Shown: positions 40,282-50,088 of the stretch, piece after piece | Position numbering within the stretch: the first letter of the stretch is position 1 | How the letters are laid out: each line of letters starts with the position of its first letter | Assembly: GCA_040772505.1 (NCBI GenBank) | Contig: JAXGYA010000002.1 | Coordinates: forward strand, 556,684 to 620,683 | Source: Mariniphaga sp040772505 | GTDB taxonomy: Bacteria; Bacteroidota; Bacteroidia; Bacteroidales; Prolixibacteraceae | Direction: 5' to 3' | DNA length: 64,000 bases | Translations under genes and position numbers: made by a program | The notes under the pieces: model-generated | Told to the model about the DNA's origin: nothing | Database searches by the model: none | Seen by the model: only the letters and a program-made list of their open reading frames with translations

Positions 40282-41673
40282 TCAATAGATTTCCCAGAGT
40301 TCCACTCCGCCATTAGTGCACAAGAATGCAACAACAGCAGACTGTCCATCCGGAGCAATCTTCACTTTCACTTCGCCCGTAACATTTCCATTAGTGGCAT
40401 AATTGGAATCCATCGGAAATTTTAACCAATCATTCCACACTCTGAATTTAATCAGATCCATGACTGAGTTAATCTGTTCGGGCCTGAGCATTACTTTTCT
40501 GACATCAAAAATCTCCCTCATCCAGTTGTATGCATTCTGCTCAATCATAAATATATAGTAAGCTCCATCCATTTGGGCATAGTCAAAAGCATGGCCTCCA
40601 CCTAGCCATTGATGATAAATATCCTGAATGTGATGCTCTGATTGATAGATTGGCTGGTTGGTTGTTCCATCCATATATGTAATGGCAACTTTGGCAACTC
40701 CATTCTCATACCGTGCCACAAAATAGTTGCTATTGGCACCAACCTCAATCGGTACAATTTTGGCTTGAACACCCATGGTATAATCGAGCGAATAATCGAC
40801 CCTTCTGGGTTCTTCCGACACGACCTGACCGTTTTTGATTTCCCATTGCAGGAACGTGTTTTTATTGGAGAGCCCCAGATAGAGGAAAGCGTGATCGGTC
40901 ATATCGCCTCTCACATAGATTTTTCTGCCGACCTGTACTCCCGGAACATCCAGTGCATATTCAAACAGCAGTTCAGGGGTTGCCGTTACACCTCTCCACC
41001 AGTACATGTGAATCACATCTCCTTCAGCAATGCCAAAGTTACATGAGGCAATATTGCCCGCATCATCGGTTGCCATGTGCAGCGGAACCGTTCTTTGGAG
41101 GCTGCCCCAGTCGATCCCTTCCATGGAGATATCACCGGCTTTTTCACCATCAGAAATGTTGATGTAGAAAAATCCGCCCCTGTCGTGTATCACAATATAA
41201 TCGCCGCTGAAACCCACAGCACCATTATTATGGTTGGTGAAGTTTAGCTCGGTGGCGGTTTTTTTCCATAAAGTACGGTGCTGATATTGGACGCTTAATT
41301 TTGCTTCGATTGTATAAGCTTGTCTTGCTCCATCAGCTCCTACTACTTCAAATTGATAAGGCTTAGATAAATCCACAGGCCCTTCAAAAGGAGGTTCAAC
41401 TTTTGCATTGTTGGGAATGATTGCCGACACATTGATTTTTGTCATATCAGTGGTTTTCAGTCCATTGATATCCGCATCAATAACAATAGCTCCCTCTGTT
41501 TCTGTATCCTCTACAGTGATTTTGGTGTCAATCAGATCAGAGGTTAAGAAACTAAGTGTTGTTAGTTTATTCCCGGCTGTTGGTATCAATTCTTCTGGTT
41601 CCTGACAACCTGATATTAGAATTGCTAAACCAAGAATACACAAAGACAGTAATTTGTTTTTATTCTTTCTCAT
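40282..41673 (-). CDS. DUF5018-type PUL2 surface lipoprotein
   Basis: This 463-residue lipoprotein has the signal LCILGLAILISGC. An Ig-like N-terminal DUF5018-type domain spans ~35-125 (KLTTLSFLTSDLIDTKITV, INVSAIIPNNAKVEPP, YTIEAKLS). A larger beta-rich C-terminal part resembles a propeller (AVGFSGDYIVIHDRGGFFYINI, DHAFLYLGLSNKNTFLQWEI). It follows susD by 14 bp. It is probably the surface glycan-binding protein of PUL2, like the PKD lipoprotein in PUL1. No catalytic motif is seen. Confidence 0.78.
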   Translation of the reverse strand: MRKNKNKLLSLCILGLAILISGCQEPEELIPTAGNKLTTLSFLTSDLIDTKITVEDTETEGAIVIDADINGLKTTDMTKINVSAIIPNNAKVEPPFEGPVDLSKPYQFEVVGADGARQAYTIEAKLSVQYQHRTLWKKTATELNFTNHNNGAVGFSGDYIVIHDRGGFFYINISDGEKAGDISMEGIDWGSLQRTVPLHMATDDAGNIASCNFGIAEGDVIHMYWWRGVTATPELLFEYALDVPGVQVGRKIYVRGDMTDHAFLYLGLSNKNTFLQWEIKNGQVVSEEPRRVDYSLDYTMGVQAKIVPIEVGANSNYFVARYENGVAKVAITYMDGTTNQPIYQSEHHIQDIYHQWLGGGHAFDYAQMDGAYYIFMIEQNAYNWMREIFDVRKVMLRPEQINSVMDLIKFRVWNDWLKFPMDSNYATNGNVTGEVKVKIAPDGQSAVVAFLCTNGGVELWEIY

Positions 41674-41687
41674 AACTTTTCAATTTT

Positions 41688-43310
41688 TTACCACAAAGGT
41701 GTTTGTTTGCACAAAGGATTATTATTTAATTCACTTTGAGGTACTGGTAACTTATAGTAACTCTCCTTAAATATCCGATTCTGATTATCACATTCAACGG
41801 TTTCATATATAACCGGTCCGCCATCTCTGGTAATTTTAGTTCCGTGCATCCTCTTCCCGTCAAGTACATCAACGGCTATTCTCCAACGACGCAAATCCCA
41901 AAGACGATGACCTTCAAAAGCCAGTTCTACCTTACGCTCTTCCCTTATGATTTCACGTAAAGCCTCTTTATCGGTTACGGTAATGTTTGGCAACTTAGCT
42001 CTTTGCCTAACTTTATTGAGAGACACTAAAGCCTCTGAACCTCTTCCCAACTCATTGAGAGCTTCAGCATGGTTCAACAATACTTCAGCATATCTTACTT
42101 CATACCAGGTTTGTGAGCTTACGCCATCCATCGGAGCATTTTCATCAACCATTTTACGGATATAATAACCTGTTGTTGTTCCTCCTGAACTTTGTTGTGC
42201 AGCATAAGGTTCAAAGCCGTCTTTTCCTCCCACAAAAGTCTCAATTGTACGACCTTTCCATGAGGCACCATTATAAAGTATGGAAGCGTAGAAACGAGGT
42301 TCTCTGTTTTCGTATGGATTGGCAGCATGCTCCGGATTGTTCCAGTCAAATTGACTTCCATCAGACATCCGATAGGAATCTACCATTTCAAGCGTCGGTC
42401 CGGCTATGCCAATAACGCCTTCACTTTTATCTCCCTTTGGAGAGTATAGTTTATGGAATCCGTGCCCTAATGTGCCTCCAAAACGATAATTAAGAACTCC
42501 TTCCTTACTATCTTTTGTCTTAAAAATTTTATCGTAATCCGACTCAAGCTGATATAAATTACCCTCCTCTTTTATCACCTCTTCTGCAGCATCTACTGCA
42601 TCCTGCCACCTTTCAGCATAGAGCATTACTCTTGATTTATAACCTAAAACTCCTCCTCTTGTCAGGCGGCCTAAATTGGCATTATCCCAAGCGCGGGGAA
42701 GATTGTTTGCAGCAAAATCCAACTCTTTTATTATGAAATCATAGCATTCATTCTCAGTGCTTCTTGCCTTAAATGCTTCGTTTGGTCCATCGATGTAATC
42801 TCTTATTATTATTCCACCATGACTTCTGACGAGCATAAAATGCAGAAATCCTCTGAAAAATCTTGCCTGCGCTTCCATTAGTGTCTTATCTTTTCCGCTA
42901 TAAGTGGCATAATTCTCCAGTCCGAATAAAAACTCATTGATCCTTCGGATCCGGTTATATTCATAGGAATAATCAGAAAGAACCGGGCTGTTGGGGCTGA
43001 TAATTGAACTAAGAATTGTTTTGTTCACATCACCTCCATTAGGTCCCATGACGTGTTGATTATACTTTACTATATCACTAAATCCATCGTTCAATGCTAC
43101 CCCTGCATATTTTACACCATAAGGGCCATATTCATAAATTGGTTTATAGAACCCATTGATATATAAATAGGTGTTCTCCATTGTTTTCCAAATCTCCGCT
43201 TCTGTGTAAACAGTACGTGGTTCGGGATTGAGATATTCCTCACTACATGCACCTAACAAAAGAAAAGAGATCAGAAAAAGTAACTGATATTTAATTTTAC
43301 TTATTTTCAT
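41688..43310 (-). CDS. SusD/RagB-family lipoprotein of PUL2
   Basis: This 540-residue protein has a lipoprotein signal (LLFLISFLLLGAC) and classic RagB/SusD features: EEYLNPEPRTVYTEAEIW, ALNDGFSDIV, EAQARFFRGFLHFMLVRSHGG, VRYAEVLLNHAEALNELG and a C-terminal LPVPQSELNNNP. It acts as a glycan-binding lid on the SusC barrel encoded 11 bp upstream. It belongs to the RagB class, unlike the SusD_2-type protein of PUL1, so the two PULs are not recent duplicates. Confidence 0.95.
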   Translation of the reverse strand: MKISKIKYQLLFLISFLLLGACSEEYLNPEPRTVYTEAEIWKTMENTYLYINGFYKPIYEYGPYGVKYAGVALNDGFSDIVKYNQHVMGPNGGDVNKTILSSIISPNSPVLSDYSYEYNRIRRINEFLFGLENYATYSGKDKTLMEAQARFFRGFLHFMLVRSHGGIIIRDYIDGPNEAFKARSTENECYDFIIKELDFAANNLPRAWDNANLGRLTRGGVLGYKSRVMLYAERWQDAVDAAEEVIKEEGNLYQLESDYDKIFKTKDSKEGVLNYRFGGTLGHGFHKLYSPKGDKSEGVIGIAGPTLEMVDSYRMSDGSQFDWNNPEHAANPYENREPRFYASILYNGASWKGRTIETFVGGKDGFEPYAAQQSSGGTTTGYYIRKMVDENAPMDGVSSQTWYEVRYAEVLLNHAEALNELGRGSEALVSLNKVRQRAKLPNITVTDKEALREIIREERKVELAFEGHRLWDLRRWRIAVDVLDGKRMHGTKITRDGGPVIYETVECDNQNRIFKESYYKLPVPQSELNNNPLCKQTPLW

Positions 43311-43321
43311 TGTTATTTCAT

Positions 43322-46300
43322 TTAAAATGTCACACTTACACCAAACTCATATGTACTTTGTTGCGGATAATATCCATTGCTAATTTCCGGAGCTTCCGGA
43401 TCGATACCGTACTTGTTCAAACCAGACCAGGTAATAAGATTGGATCCGGTAAAGCTCAGGCGAATTGCATCAATTCCAACATTTTGAAAATAGCTGTTTT
43501 TAATGGTATATCCTATTTGAGCATTTTTTAATCTAAGATAATCAGCGTTGCGCATCCACCAGGAAGAAGCCCATCCGTTTGCATTACCAACTTCGGCAGC
43601 AACTGTGGTAAGACGGGCAAACTCAGAATCCGGATTTTCAGGAGTCCAGCTATTTTCTATCAGGAAATAAGGTGAGTTGCCGTTGCCATGAAAGGGACGG
43701 GTATATATGGTAGCATCTACGTGACCATTGTCATAAACACCACTCAGGAACATATCACGAATTGCTGCACCCTGAAAAAATAGTGACCCATCAAAACCTT
43801 TCCATGAAGCTCCCAGATTAAGACCATACATCAACTCCGGGAAACTGCTATTCCCAAGAAACGTATAATCCTGAGCGCTCTCAATCCTTCCATCACCGTT
43901 CAAATCTTTGTAAACGATGTCGCCGGGGCGAATCTGACTTATTTTTTGAAGGTGGCTAAGCGTTGGTGTATTCATAATTTGCTCTTCCGACTGGAAAAGG
44001 CCTTCGGCAATGAATCCCATTTTTTCACCCATTTTTCTTCCGGTGCGTTTTTGATAAGCGGGTGTATTCGGACTTTCATTCATTTTCAAAATTTTATTCC
44101 GGGACCACCCCAAATTTCCTTTTATATTATAAGATACTTCACCGATTTTATTATTATGTGTCAAAACCAGTTCCAATCCCCGGTTTGCCACTTCGCCTCC
44201 ATTTACTGTTCCAGGGTAATTACCACCCAATGACGGTGGGTAAAGACTACCTCCGCCTATTAAGATGTCGCGGGTATGCTTATAGAAATAGTCAAACTCC
44301 ATTCCGAATATTCCTTTATCAAGCATCATTTCGAAACCCAGGTTATATGTAGCCGTTTTCTCCCAGGTTATATCTCTGTTCACCTCTCCTGCAGTATATA
44401 CAGAGATGTATTCTTTATCCCCAATATAAATAGTTGCCGGATTTCTTCTCATCATATTCAGATAGGCAAATTGCCCCACATTAAGATCATTACCGAGAAC
44501 TCCGGCAGAAGCACGAAGCTTCAGATTTGCAATTTTATTTTTCAAAGTACTAAAAAAAGGCTCCTCGGAGACTCTCCATCCGACCGATGCAGCAGGAAAG
44601 AATCCCCAACGGTTGTGTGGAGGAAAACGCGAAGAACCATCATAACGAGCTGCCAGTTCAAGCAGGTATTTATAATCATAGGAATAATTGATTCGACCAA
44701 CAAAGCCGGCGCGTCTGAAAATACTGCTATTCCCCCACACATTGGGTCTTCCGTTTACATCTTTGATATCATTTCCCATATCAAGTTCGTGAAGAGTAGT
44801 TACATCATAATCTACTGCAACAGCTCCCAAATTTTCACCTTCCTGCAACGCTTCTTCAAATAAGAATAAAGCGGAAATATCGTGTTTGCCAAAAGTATTC
44901 TCATAATTGACTGACGGTTGCAATGTTCTCCTGTAAAATTGGCTGTTTGCATGTGTGAAGGCTTCTACGTTATTTTCTGTTATTGATAAATTGGTCAACA
45001 CTTCAGAGTAGGTATTCGTTGCAATGTCATAACTATTTACCATTTCAGGAGCTGCCCATGCTCTTTGTGTTGTATAGTCCTTATCGTAACTCATTTTAAT
45101 GCCAAATTCAAGTCCTTTAACCCAAGGCAGTTCCCAAGCTAATTTTGCAGATGTCTGAAGGACATTCAAAATCGAGTTGTTGTAGCCTACATTGTTATAA
45201 ACCACAGGGTTATATGTTATGGTTTTGTTGAAGTGACCAACCGTAGGCAAACCATCGTATGTGGGAGGCAGAAACGGAAATACTTTTGATGCCAGCATCA
45301 CCGGGTTGTTCCATGCCTGATTTGACACACTGAAATATCCCGATTTACGAGCCTCCTGACGAGCTGCCATATCCAACTCTATCCGAAATCCGTGATTCAA
45401 ACTCACATCAATATTGGAGCGCACATTGTAGCGCTGAAAATCAAAGTTGTCAATAATCCCGTCTTGCGAAAGATAACCTGCCGACAAGAAGTATTTTACA
45501 AAATTATTTCCTCCATTCACATTAATATTGTGATGTGTTGAAAAGGAACCCGGCTTCATAATTTCATCAAACCAATTTGTGTTTTGAATTTTTCCTTCCG
45601 GATCACCATTTAAGGCTTTTTCATAAAGGCTCTGGGTGAAGATCGGTTCTTTTCCGTCCATTTCAAGAGCCTTGTTATACCATTTTATAAAATCCGGCCC
45701 ATCGAGAAATTCGGGGAAAAAGGTATTCTGGTTGTATGAAACTTTCCCTGTGTAGGTTATTTTTGGTTCTTGCAAAGATCCACGTTTTGTTGTAACCAAA
45801 ATTACTCCACCTGCACCTTGAACACCATAAACTGCTGCCGCAGAAGCATCTTTCAAAATGGATATTTTATCAATATCGTTTGGATCTAACTGTGCAAAAC
45901 TGCGTTGCACGCCGTCCACAATCAAAGTAGCTGAACTATTCCCCAAAGTAGAAAGCCCCCGCACACGTATGGAGGAACCATCATACCCCGGCTGCCCTGA
46001 AGTTTGAAGTGAAGTCAGTCCCGGTAATTTCCCTGCAAGTGCAGAAGAGATATTTCCAGAGGGAGCCTGCAGCAGTTCTTTGCTTTCAATCTGTGCCACA
46101 GAACCTGTGACGCTCACTTTCTTTTGAGTTCCATAACCTACCACTATTATTTCCTCAAGCTGTTCGGTATCCTGTTGTAGGATAACATCTAAATAGGTTC
46201 TTCCTTCAAGTGCAATCTCCTGACTTGAATAACCCACATAAGAAAAAATCAGTGTAGCATTAGAGTTTGGCACAGCAAGAGAAAATTCACCGTTAGCATC

Positions 46301-46492
46301 TGTAATGGTACCCAGATGAGTATTTTTTACCACTACATTCACACCAATCAGTGTTTCTCCTGTCTGGTCAACAACTTTTCCTCTTACATTTACCTGCGCA
46401 AACGCAACATTTGTCGAGAAAAGCAGTAGCACTAACAACAGATTTCGTACGAATCTGTTGTTCTGCATCAATAATCGTTTGTTACATTCCAT
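43322..46492 (-). CDS. SusC/RagA-family TonB-dependent transporter of PUL2
   Basis: The protein has up to 1056 residues. ATG 46492 is the longest start; an internal Met eight residues later (MQNNRFVRNLLLVLLLF) gives a better signal peptide. A carboxypeptidase-regulatory-like domain follows (VRGKVVDQTGETLIGVNVVV), then the EEIIVVGYGTQKK TonB-box region, a plug (LAGKLPGLTSLQTSG, VYGVQGAGGVILVTTKRG) and a barrel ending in GVSVTF. It imports oligosaccharides across the outer membrane. It is the first of the susC-susD-DUF5018 set, 129 bp after the DUF4855 gene. Confidence 0.95.
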   Translation of the reverse strand: MECNKRLLMQNNRFVRNLLLVLLLFSTNVAFAQVNVRGKVVDQTGETLIGVNVVVKNTHLGTITDANGEFSLAVPNSNATLIFSYVGYSSQEIALEGRTYLDVILQQDTEQLEEIIVVGYGTQKKVSVTGSVAQIESKELLQAPSGNISSALAGKLPGLTSLQTSGQPGYDGSSIRVRGLSTLGNSSATLIVDGVQRSFAQLDPNDIDKISILKDASAAAVYGVQGAGGVILVTTKRGSLQEPKITYTGKVSYNQNTFFPEFLDGPDFIKWYNKALEMDGKEPIFTQSLYEKALNGDPEGKIQNTNWFDEIMKPGSFSTHHNINVNGGNNFVKYFLSAGYLSQDGIIDNFDFQRYNVRSNIDVSLNHGFRIELDMAARQEARKSGYFSVSNQAWNNPVMLASKVFPFLPPTYDGLPTVGHFNKTITYNPVVYNNVGYNNSILNVLQTSAKLAWELPWVKGLEFGIKMSYDKDYTTQRAWAAPEMVNSYDIATNTYSEVLTNLSITENNVEAFTHANSQFYRRTLQPSVNYENTFGKHDISALFLFEEALQEGENLGAVAVDYDVTTLHELDMGNDIKDVNGRPNVWGNSSIFRRAGFVGRINYSYDYKYLLELAARYDGSSRFPPHNRWGFFPAASVGWRVSEEPFFSTLKNKIANLKLRASAGVLGNDLNVGQFAYLNMMRRNPATIYIGDKEYISVYTAGEVNRDITWEKTATYNLGFEMMLDKGIFGMEFDYFYKHTRDILIGGGSLYPPSLGGNYPGTVNGGEVANRGLELVLTHNNKIGEVSYNIKGNLGWSRNKILKMNESPNTPAYQKRTGRKMGEKMGFIAEGLFQSEEQIMNTPTLSHLQKISQIRPGDIVYKDLNGDGRIESAQDYTFLGNSSFPELMYGLNLGASWKGFDGSLFFQGAAIRDMFLSGVYDNGHVDATIYTRPFHGNGNSPYFLIENSWTPENPDSEFARLTTVAAEVGNANGWASSWWMRNADYLRLKNAQIGYTIKNSYFQNVGIDAIRLSFTGSNLITWSGLNKYGIDPEAPEISNGYYPQQSTYEFGVSVTF

Positions 46493-46621
46493 AGAGTTAT
46501 TTTTTATTGTTTAAAAATTAATAGAGTACCTGCATTTTCATTGTAAAAATTTAATCTTGTTTATTTAATTTTCATCTTTTCCTATTTTCTTTTCTTTTCT
46601 TTTCATAAAATTGACTAATGA

Positions 46622-47752
46622 TTAATTTCTTTCCGCTCTTTGGATTATGAGGTTAATGACCCGGCGATATAATGCCCGGTCTGTTTCTTCTTCTGATTGA
46701 GATAATTTATAAAAAGCATCTCCTCCCTGATAATAGGCTACTTTTAATGAGTCAAACACTCTGTTATTTTCATAAACATCCAGATAATCAGTCAGTCGGT
46801 ATCCCCATCCCATATTTTTCAAAGCTCTGTCATCAAATTCAATTTCCATATTCATCTGAAATTTTTTAGCTCTGTTGCAAGCTTCCTGCAAACGGGAATA
46901 GGGTATATTCTCATTGAAAAAATAGTTGGGCTGATAATAGGGTACATTAAATCCCAAATTACTCCATTCAGAATAGCCGTCGGAGTTGAAATAGGGAATC
47001 CAGTAAAAGTCGTACTTCTTTTCGTAGAGGTAGTCAGCAACGTCTTTTGCAAGATCCCTGCTGTTGGTTGCTTCTTCCGCTAACCAGTAAAAGCCAACGA
47101 GCTCAACATGCTCAAAGCTGGCATTTTGGAAAAGCTGTTCGGCATAATCGATATACCATTTGCAGGCATCAAGCCTGTTTCCTTTATTGAAAAAATGGAG
47201 CGAACGGCCATCCAATTGCCCCCACTCGGTTTGATTTGGAATTGGCTCGGGAATACTTATTACAATTTTTCTTTTTTTGAATTTACCCTGTATCCGGCCA
47301 TTTTTCCTGACATCATCAATTTGTTCATTCAGTGCATCTATGGCGTTTCCTTTTGCAAAATAGTTTTCAAGCAAATGCGTCCACTCAACCTTACGTGCAG
47401 CTGAAGCCTGATATCCGGAGGCGAAGCCGCGACCTTGTCCGTTATGTATTTCCAAAAAGAGAAACCCGTCGAATAGCCAACTTGCCTTCCCATTCATTTC
47501 TGCTGAAACATAAGGTGCAAAATGCTCTTTATTCCACTTAATGCTCCGATGTGCTCCACCATCATAAATAAGAACCATGTCATTAGGTACCTCTTGATAA
47601 TGCTTCAATTCTCCAGATGAAGTTTCCTCTTTAAAAATTAACTTCTCATCATCGCCGTTCAGCTTGTTTCCGTATGAACATGCAGTCATGCTTAACATAA
47701 AAACTCCCCAAAAAATGATTGAAATTGATATTTTTAAAAGGCTTCTTATCAT
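46622..47752 (-). CDS. DUF4855-family lipoprotein of PUL2
   Basis: This 376-residue lipoprotein has the signal IIFWGVFMLSMTAC. It contains DUF4855-type blocks (DMVLIYDGGAHRSIKWNKE, ASWLFDGFLFLEIHNGQGRG, RKIVISIPEPIPNQTEWG, ELVGFYWLAEEATNSRD and NMEIEFDDRAL). The alternation of strands and helices indicates a TIM-barrel-like fold, and conserved Glu/Asp residues suggest hydrolase activity, but none is established. It lies 33 bp downstream of the ROK regulator on the same strand and before susC. Confidence 0.72.
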   Translation of the reverse strand: MIRSLLKISISIIFWGVFMLSMTACSYGNKLNGDDEKLIFKEETSSGELKHYQEVPNDMVLIYDGGAHRSIKWNKEHFAPYVSAEMNGKASWLFDGFLFLEIHNGQGRGFASGYQASAARKVEWTHLLENYFAKGNAIDALNEQIDDVRKNGRIQGKFKKRKIVISIPEPIPNQTEWGQLDGRSLHFFNKGNRLDACKWYIDYAEQLFQNASFEHVELVGFYWLAEEATNSRDLAKDVADYLYEKKYDFYWIPYFNSDGYSEWSNLGFNVPYYQPNYFFNENIPYSRLQEACNRAKKFQMNMEIEFDDRALKNMGWGYRLTDYLDVYENNRVFDSLKVAYYQGGDAFYKLSQSEEETDRALYRRVINLIIQRAERN

Positions 47753-47785
47753 GCTCTATGGTTTAATTTTTCGTTTCTGTTATTT

Positions 47786-48997
47786 TTATATAAGATTGTT
47801 TTTTCTTAATGCCAGAGCACCTGCTCCTTTAATGGCAGCGTCAGGTCCTACTGAGCTGAAAGTAAGTTTACAAGACTGGAGGAGTAATAACAGAGAGGTG
47901 TGCATCATTCCTGACTTGATTGAATCTAATAATATTTTTTTTGCAGGTGCAAATTTCCCCCCAATAATGATTATCCCCGGGTTCAATAAATTTATGATAT
48001 TACCGAGAGCCTGCCCAAGTTTAAAACCAATACTATGGGTTAAGGAAATAGATAAAGCATCACCCTCACTGGCAGCTTTTAAAATTTCTTTAAAGCTTAC
48101 TTTATGGTTTTGTCTATTTAGCACCAACAATGAAGTTTCGCCTGCCTCAATTTGTTCTTTAAAATTTTCTTCCAAAGCATAACCTGAAACTTCGGTTCCC
48201 AGGCATCCCCTTTTTCCGCATAAACATAATTTATTGGATTCGGCAATTTGCATGTGCCCAAATTCGCCAGCAAAACCATCTTCTCCCGTTACAATTTCCC
48301 CATTTGCAATCATGGTTAGTCCCATACCCTGACTTAAATTGACTACAAAGGCATTTTTTACATTTTTGGCTTTGCCAAAAACCTGTTCTGCAAGTCCTAT
48401 TAAATGGGAATCATTATCAAGATAAACCGGGAAATGGAAATATTTTTCAAAATAGGCTGCCAACGAATTTTCTAAAAAATTAAAATAACTGTATGAAATG
48501 CCTGTTCTGGAACTTATCCGGCCGGTAATTCCTATCCCCATACCTAAAATTTTGTTTTTGCTAATCCCCGATTGATTAATGGATTGACTAATAAAAGCTA
48601 ACACCTCATCTAGGCATTTTTGTGTGTTTTCAAGAATAAATCCTTCAAATTCAACAGCATATTCTTCCTCCATTGCAAGGTTGTAAACTGAGACCGAAAG
48701 CCCTCTCAGTAAAATAGTCACTCCAATAGTGTATGCGTAGCTTTTATCAACCCTATATAAAAAGGGACGTCTGCCATTTTCTGTTTCCTTTTTCCCTGAC
48801 TCAACAATGATTTTTTCTTCAATAAGTTCGTTAATTAATCTTGTGCCGGTAGGAACACTTAACCTCACCTTTTTACACAGCTCAGGAATTGTTAAAGCCT
48901 GGTCTGCTTTGTTTAGAATGGAGACAATTTTTTTCTTTTGAGCATGTTGCCTGCCTTCATTACTTACATCTGCAATATCTTTTAAAAATAGATCCAA
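47786..48997 (-). CDS. ROK-family transcriptional regulator (NagC/XylR type)
   Basis: The protein has 403 residues with an N-terminal winged-helix DNA-binding domain (~20-75, LTIPELCKKVRLSVPTGTRL). A sugar-kinase-like ROK domain follows with GMGIGITGRISSRTG and VYLDNDSHLIGLAE. The zinc-binding signature is GEFGHMQIAE...CLCGKRGCLGTEVSG. Such proteins repress sugar operons and are released by a phosphosugar or amino sugar. It heads the PUL2 run, so it likely controls it. The AT-rich 48998-49236 region upstream contains aattttatag...aaaattataaaa-type inverted symmetry that could be its operator. Confidence 0.9.
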   Translation of the reverse strand: MDLFLKDIADVSNEGRQHAQKKKIVSILNKADQALTIPELCKKVRLSVPTGTRLINELIEEKIIVESGKKETENGRRPFLYRVDKSYAYTIGVTILLRGLSVSVYNLAMEEEYAVEFEGFILENTQKCLDEVLAFISQSINQSGISKNKILGMGIGITGRISSRTGISYSYFNFLENSLAAYFEKYFHFPVYLDNDSHLIGLAEQVFGKAKNVKNAFVVNLSQGMGLTMIANGEIVTGEDGFAGEFGHMQIAESNKLCLCGKRGCLGTEVSGYALEENFKEQIEAGETSLLVLNRQNHKVSFKEILKAASEGDALSISLTHSIGFKLGQALGNIINLLNPGIIIIGGKFAPAKKILLDSIKSGMMHTSLLLLLQSCKLTFSSVGPDAAIKGAGALALRKNNLI

Positions 48998-49287
48998 GGA
49001 AAATAGCTTTATAATAATTATTGTTTGATGAGTGCAAGTTCGTATTTATTTTTATTAATTGCAAATGATTTCAGCAAATTTATTTTTAAATGTCTCAAAT
49101 CTGCAGATAAATAATTTTATAGTTTTAAAAATTATAAAATATGAAACCACTGAAGTTGCAGTGAAAAAGAGCTAATTACATATCATTTAGTTAGTGATTT
49201 TTGGTTTTCGTATCTGGCTGTTGGCGTTCATGGTGATTGACAACCCTCGAAATTGAAACATTGAAGAAAAGTTGTATTTTTGCCTTT

Positions 49288-49689
49288 ATGGAAGAACAAA
49301 TTGAAAATATTGAGGAGATAATAAAATACTGGAAAAAATCATCTGACCAGAACTACGCTACAATGAATAATCTTTTAAAATCAAAGGATTACAATTGGGC
49401 TTTATTTATTGGGCATTTGGTTATTGAAAAACTTTTGAAAGCTCATTGGGTTAAAACTCAAAAAAAACACGCCCTTTTTACCCATGATCTTCTAAGATTA
49501 TCAACCAAGTGTGGATTAGAAGTTTCCAGTGAATATGAAGAATGGTTAGACAATATCTCAACTTTTAATCTAAATGCACGTTATGATAATTATAAGCAGG
49601 ATTTCTTTAAACTCTGCACTAAAGAATTTACATCAGTTTGGGTTCAACGAATTGAAAAAATTAGAGAATGGTTAATCCAAGAATTATAG
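49288..49689 (+). CDS. HEPN-domain protein of second HEPN/MNT module
   Basis: ATG 49288 is chosen; an upstream frame lacks a ribosome-binding site. The product is a 133-residue helical HEPN protein (NWALFIGHLVIEKLLKAHWVKT, AQKKHALFTHDL-type turn, then NLNARYDNYKQDF with the conserved ARY-D-Y pattern). It belongs to the HEPN subgroup distinct from the one at 12379-12774. It overlaps the following MNT gene by 22 bp. It is a likely ribonuclease-type toxin held inactive by the partner. Confidence 0.83.
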   Translation: MEEQIENIEEIIKYWKKSSDQNYATMNNLLKSKDYNWALFIGHLVIEKLLKAHWVKTQKKHALFTHDLLRLSTKCGLEVSSEYEEWLDNISTFNLNARYDNYKQDFFKLCTKEFTSVWVQRIEKIREWLIQEL

Positions 49690-49982
49690 AAACTATTAAG
49701 AATTATCTAATGCTTATCCCTAATGATTTCGGGGTAAAGAAAGTGTATCTCTTTGGTTCTTTTGCTAAAGGGGATGAACGGGAAGAGAGTGATATTGATG
49801 TAGCGATAATTATTAATAATATGACCGATTTCTTCTCTACCCAAAGGGAGTTAATGAGATTAAGAAGAAAAGTTGACCTGAGAATTGAACCTCATCCAAT
49901 TAATGAAAAGGATTTTAATATTTTGAATCCTTTTGCATTTGAAATTCAACAAACCGGGATAGAAATAAAATTTAACGCTTAA
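49668..49982 (+). CDS. MNT nucleotidyltransferase of second HEPN/MNT module
   Basis: This 104-residue protein has the GSX10DXD motif (G30-S31, D42-I43-D44 within FGSFAKGDEREESDIDVAI). The gene order here is HEPN then MNT, the reverse of the module at 12379-13091. The two modules are therefore independent acquisitions. Its stop codon lies inside the first box of a possible attC-like site. Confidence 0.86.
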   Translation: MVNPRIIETIKNYLMLIPNDFGVKKVYLFGSFAKGDEREESDIDVAIIINNMTDFFSTQRELMRLRRKVDLRIEPHPINEKDFNILNPFAFEIQQTGIEIKFNA

Positions 49983-50047
49983 CCCTGTAAAAATACACGA
50001 GTGGGACAGAAAATAGCTCTTTTGCAATTTTTGATAGTGTGTTGGGC
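49977..50047 (+). repeat. Possible attC-like site after MNT gene (weak)
   Basis: GCTTAAC at 49977-49983 fits the integron inverse-core consensus RYYYAAC, and GTTGGGC at 50041-50047 fits the core consensus GTTRRRY, 71 bp end to end. Internal complementarity (ctgtaaaaat against atttttgatag) is only partial. The first box overlaps the MNT stop, as in many cassettes. Chance agreement is possible. Confidence 0.3.
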
Positions 50048-50088
50048 TGTGCGATTTGCAATGTACTTACCGAAGGATGCTTTTTTCT

